The notes below the pieces were generated by a model. It worked only from the letters and a program-made list of their open reading frames with translations, did no database searches and had not been told where the DNA came from. DNA of 64,000 nt from Ottelia alismoides (taxonomy: Eukaryota; Streptophyta; Magnoliopsida; Alismatales; Hydrocharitaceae). The translations under genes were made by a program, and so were the position numbers. Positions 59,584-64,000 of the stretch are shown here, piece by piece. Position 1 is the stretch's first letter. Each line of letters starts with the position of its first letter. The stretch lies in NCBI GenBank assembly GCA_037367405.1, contig JAZKJV010009792.1, positions 62,001 to 126,000 on the forward strand. Direction: 5' to 3'.

Positions 59584-62329
59584 AGTCACGACCCCATTTT
59601 CCGGGCTGTCGGATCCTCCCATATCCGGATCTGGTTACTCAGCAATAATTTATTCAGCAATCACAACTAACATTCAGAAATAGACTGCAAATAAAAATAC
59701 TCAAAAGAAAGTATTTCAACACTTTTCCATTCACAAAATAAAGTTAAGATGATACACTGTCCCATTATAACCATTTACATGTACATCAACTTGAAAGAAA
59801 AATATGCAAAAGATTACTAACTACCTTAAAGAGTAAAGCTACTGTGGCTGGCTGGATATCTAGTATGTAAGCTGGATGAATTTTTAAAGTCCTTGCGATG
59901 GCTCACCGATACATGTTGGGTTTTCCATAAATCATAGGATAAAAATTAGCGAATGCTAAGTAACGAAGAAGAGAAAAGCAAACAAATTGTGTAATTTTTC
60001 AAAACTTGATATCACAAAAATTCCATTCTTTCTCATTAATTTAAGCCTATTCCTTTCTATTCCACATCAGGGATTAGTCCAGGGGAACCCCACCATTCTT
60101 GGACTCCGAAGCTATGGACGCTTCGGGATTGGAGATTGTGTTGATCTTGGTAAGCTTATGCCACCGCACGTCGCCTCAACCAATTATCCAATACTACCCT
60201 GACAATTTCCTTTTTTTTTATTTAAACAGGATCTCAAACCCTCCGCCTAGAAAATCAAAAGAGCACACCGATCTCGAGGACTCGGTTGCTTAAAACCTCA
60301 GGCTAACATTTAATCATATAACCTAGCGGCTTTAAAAACATATTATCGTGACCCAACCGCTATTGAACCACCCGTGCCTCCACATGGCACGACCACATCT
60401 TCCGTCGTTCCAACCCGAATATATTATCTCCCGGTACCACGCATTGCAAAAACATTCATTTCGTCCGCACTTATCATAACAGGGCAACCGTGTACCACCT
60501 AGGTAGGGAAACGCCAATACGGGTTCCTTCCGACAAACCTACAGGTTGCATGCCCGACCTGTAGTTCTACTCCAAGTCATCCTTAACGTGACACATGATC
60601 CTTTTTAGGATTCAACTCAAACCACATCAATTCACATGATGCAATTCTTTTGTTAAGTCTTCGATTTGCATAATCAACAATACTTAGTATAGACTCACAT
60701 ATATATTATTCATATGCATATATACTCATATTTATGCCTATTTTAACTCCCAAACCCTAACTTTCAAAGCCACCGCATCGATTTGATGCGTACACCTTAT
60801 TTTAGTGGGAATCACAAAGCAATTCTTCAGACTTTTTCAAAAATAGCCAAAATTAGGGTTCTTCGTAGCAAAGAACACAAAATCAGGAATTTCAATAATT
60901 TCGTTTGAAAACCCAACAGCAAAAGGAAGGATTTCGTTACCTAATCGAGCTCTCTCTCGTGTATGCAAGGCTTTATCGTGTTTCATTTTTAGAAAGGCTA
61001 TTTTAAGGCTCCTGAAAAAATCGAATTTCATTTTCGTATCAAAATGCTAAGAACATGTTAAGAACGCAAAGAACGAACGAAGAACGCGAAGAACGTGAAG
61101 AACACGAAGAACGTCAAGAACATATTTTCTCTTAAAATTTCGGCAGAGTTTCCCCTTATATCGGGACATATTTCTCGGAAAATTTCGGCAGAGTTTCCCC
61201 TTATATCGGGACATATTTCAAAATAAAAACGAAAAGAGTTTCCTCTATAAAATCAATCGAGAGGAAAATAACAACAAAACTGAAAGAATATACTCAACAA
61301 CAAGAGATGAAGAACCGGTAGACACCACACATCTTAGGTGAGTGAACGTGTGACGAATCACAGGGTCACTGGCGTGCATAGCCGCCCGCACCTAAGTAGG
61401 GTATTACACAGATTTTCCATCAAAATAACTATAAAAGCTTAATACGAAGAATAGAAACATAAACGATGGAGAATCGGTAGACACCACGCGTCTTAGATGA
61501 GTGAACGTGTGACGAATCACAGGGTCACTGACGTGCATAGCCGCCCGCATCTAAGTAGGGTGTTACACAGATTTCTCCTCGAACCACAATAGAAAACGAA
61601 TCGAAAAGAAAAATGAATCAAAAACAAAGTTCGGAAGAAAAGAGGATGAATTGAAATCCTAGTTTACGAAATAAACTAAGAGAGGATCGTACATTTCTCC
61701 TCCTTGTTCTCGCGACAGCACTTCGCTAGCGCTCCTCCCTCGCCTTCCACTCCTCCTCCCGACCTCTCGACCCTAGCCCTTGGGGTGGTGGCGGTAGTGG
61801 AAGTCGTAGAGAATGAATGGGTAGGGGGTCTATTTATAGGCTCCAGAAAACCACTAACCATGGTTAGAAAACCATGGTTTAGACCTTAACCATGGTTTAG
61901 CGGCCCATGGTTTTGGCCCATGGTTTTAGCCAAAACTTATCCCAAACTTAGGGCTTAAGTTAGAACATTCTAGAGGATTCTAGATTCGCTAATGACGCTT
62001 AATTAATACTAATCGTGATTAACTTTCACTAATCATAATTTAACTTTCGCGGCTTACGCTTATCTTTTGCTAGCTATTGATTAGTGCCTACTAATGATCA
62101 TTAGTGGTTTTCAATCCGTCATTAGTTTCTTCAATCATGTTTAATTAGTCTTAATGACAGTCATTATGGGTTAATGACATCTTAGCCTTCCTTACTTCTC
62201 TTTCTTCCGAAATTCATAAAAAAATCGAAACGAAGTCCGATTCACACGAAACAAATTTCATTGGTTTTCTCTTGACGAGCCGGATCTTATTATATAGGAT
62301 CCGAGATATGCCAAGTTCAAGGCTTTACA
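59584..62329 (-). repeat. Level 1 chromodomain gypsy, 5' LTR
   Basis: This 2746-bp partner of 20405-23139 differs from it by many scattered substitutions. The tandem repeat of about 155 bp is near 61310-61420 and 61465-61570. The minus-strand TATA box is at 61830-61839. It ends GGCTTTACA before CATCT. Confidence 0.9.
61830..61839 (-). promoter_or_regulatory. TATA box of level 1 5' LTR
   Basis: CTATAAATAG on the minus strand, conserved with 22641-22650, is the probable start region of the element transcript. Confidence 0.6.
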
Positions 62330-62334
62330 CATCT

Positions 62335-62409
62335 CGTCGACGTCGAATCTCGCTCTGATCCATCGCATCGCGTCCCCTCATCAATGCTAAACCTGGCTCT
62401 GATACCACT
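62335..62409 (-). mobile_element. Level 0 internal region, 5' part with PBS
   Basis: The rest of the level 0 internal region lies after the level 1 insertion (flank CATCT at 62330-62334). The minus strand reads TGGTATCAGAGCCA at 62407-62394, an exact iMet PBS two bases from the LTR. Confidence 0.8.
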
Positions 62410-63027
62410 TGTTGGGATACAACTTGGTACCAACTCTGCTCTGATACCAGTTGATGGGATACAACCTGGTAATAACTCTGCTATGATACTGGTTGTTGAG
62501 AATGGAAGTGGTACCAACTCTGCTCTGATACCAGTTGATGAGAACACGACCTGCCGGTATCGTCTCCTCTCTGATACCAGTTGACGGGAACATGACCCCC
62601 GATATCGTCTCCTCTCTGATATCGGACCTCTGGATACGGACGCAGATGTAGATACGGATGTAGATGCACAATCGACCACGATCACAGAAGCACGTGAAAA
62701 AAAGAACAACTAAACATAACGGTGGTCGGTCACCTCTCGCGACCACCAGAGAAGAAAGATCACTAAAAGAAGAACGAGTACAACTCTCTCCGTTCCCTCG
62801 CTCTCTTCCTCTCTTCTCTCCCTATCTCCCTTTCTCTCTAGGGGTTACATTGTTCTTACCGGTGGTGTTGTGGAGGCAACGCCTCCACCCCCCTCTGTAT
62901 ATCCCAAATACAACCCCATAGTCCTATTTCAAATAGGACTATAAATAGAATACAACTCAACTACTATTTGGATTAGGAGTCCACTCCCATTAGGATTCCT
63001 AATCCTAATTTGACTCTAATCCTAACA
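62410..63027 (-). repeat. Level 0 element, 5' LTR with PBS-like tandem units
   Basis: This 618-bp partner of 19672-20142 is longer because its left end holds five tandem units of about 42-46 bp (62410-62630). Each has 'gttgatggga'-like and 'ctctgatacca'-like ends. The rest matches the other LTR: CT-rich 'ctctctccgttccctcgctctc', a TATA-like area near 62895, and 'attaggattcctaatcctaa'. It is followed by ATTCT. Confidence 0.78.
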
Positions 63028-64000
63028 ATTCTTAATGGTCCTCTTGAACTTATCATGCATATCCCCCATCCATTATGATGTAGTCTCATTAATGCTAATA
63101 TGGGTCTTCATCTTATTCACAACATCATTAGTAGAATTATTAACCAAGTTAGAGACAACAACAAATCCTTTGTACTTAGACTCAACAATGCCAACACTAG
63201 AATGTTTTTTAGTATCAAAGACAACCTTGTGATGAGAAATGAAATTAAGCACACTAGTTGACACTTTTATTTTTATCTCGCATGATCAACATTCCAATTT
63301 AAATGTTGAGATGAATTTCATTAACTAAAAGCTCTATAATATTTACATTTCTAAGATCGCCATTTCATCACAAGTATAGTGAACTCCAAGTAATATGAAA
63401 TAGACAGTCAAACATGTATAAAGCAATTCTTAGACTTCCTCCTCCTCCTCACATGTTGAAAGTAAGTGTGCATGTGCATATATACATGTGCATATATACA
63501 TGTGCATACATGTCCAGATATGTGCATGTGTGTTTAAACACCTTATATCAAGTTAGGCAAGTGATCATTCATTTCTCTTATACTTAGCTCCATCTTTATA
63601 GTCAAGATAGTTTATAAGTCATCATTGAGAGAGATTATTACATATAAATTTAGATTTCGATATCTAAATAATGGCAGTTCATGTATATATACATAGTAAA
63701 ATATACATGCATTGTTATTAAAACTAAGAATAATCACCAACTTACAACGACAATGGCAAAGATGGAAGGAGAGCTTGTTTGATCTTGGAAGATCGTAGAG
63801 AGAGAAGGGCGAGACAATGCTTCTTAGTGGTGGTGGCCTCAGAGACAGGAGGGACTGGGGTTGATGTGGGTTCCTGTCAGCGATGGAATGAGGGAGCCAA
63901 GGTGGTTTTGGTTGCAGAGAGGGAGAGGAGGGTTGTGAAGGTGACAACGAGAAAGGAAGGAGGAGGTGGCACCATTGGTGGTGGCGGCGGGGAGGAATGG
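63028..64000. other. Unassigned right flank
   Basis: No transposon is recognised. Minus frames at 63264-63073 (63 codons) and 63947-63612 (111 codons) are open but have no motif I know. A simple 'catgtgcatatata' repeat lies at 63470-63530. The last 250 bases are G-rich on the plus strand (GA- and GGT-rich), as in some 5' ends of plant genes read from the other strand. This is not enough for a call. Confidence 0.3.

Noticed and set aside
63073..63264. 63-codon minus frame as a host gene
   Set aside because: Short, no start context or domain recognised, and no neighbouring exon visible.

Overview
The window looks like nuclear DNA of a flowering plant. Evidence: chromodomain and Athila-type Ty3/gypsy retrotransposons, CACTA, Mutator-like and Tourist-like DNA transposons, plant tRNA primer-binding sites (iMet and Asp), and AT-rich LTRs. 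The very GC-rich filling of a Mutator-like element leans towards a monocot, but this is weak. I find no intact host gene, tRNA, rRNA or CRISPR array. Nearly all of the sequence is transposon on transposon, and the long open frames are retrotransposon gag/pol pieces broken by stops and frameshifts.

Left part (1-7.6 kb): a large inverted repeat (about 265-932 against 2128-2775) encloses three unrelated fold-back MITEs. It is followed by a decayed Athila-type integrase fragment (3337-4143), a broken relative of MITE C, and a decayed CACTA (TNP2) transposase (about 4612-7600). A Mutator-like element, 5228-6746, lies inside that transposase; it has 72-bp TIRs, an exact 9-bp target duplication and a GC-rich repetitive cargo. 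A Tourist-like MITE (7605-7996) follows, and its unoccupied site can be read in a second CACTA fragment near 18.4 kb.

8.0-17.3 kb: a decayed minus-strand Ty3/gypsy element with 3.0-kb LTRs and a TRIM-like LTR inside it. 17.3-19.7 kb: a second CACTA fragment and a short CACTA-ended MITE with an ATT duplication.

19.7-63.0 kb is one four-level nest, each level supported by target duplications and by PBS and PPT positions. Level 0 is a short non-autonomous LTR element (19672-63027, minus). Level 1, inside it, is a Tekay/Del-like chromodomain gypsy element (20405-62329, minus). Level 2, between the RNase H and integrase regions of level 1, is an Athila-type gypsy element (24678-57207, plus, TSD ATCAT). 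Level 3, inside the 5' LTR of level 2, is a protein-less LARD (25871-40651, minus, TSD GATCC) with almost identical 4-kb LTRs. Levels 2 and 3 share the tRNA-Asp PBS, the PPT, leader sequence, 3' hairpins and LTR end palindromes, so level 3 is probably a non-autonomous partner of the level 2 family.

The most unusual signal is in the level 3 internal region (about 32.7-34.4 kb). It is a higher-order tandem array (repeat about 445 bp, two half-units) made almost entirely of stem-loops. Loops are conserved while stem sequences differ between copies, and the stems stay paired. Related repeated hairpins, each ending in a copy of the PPT, occur near the 3' end of both level 2 and level 3.
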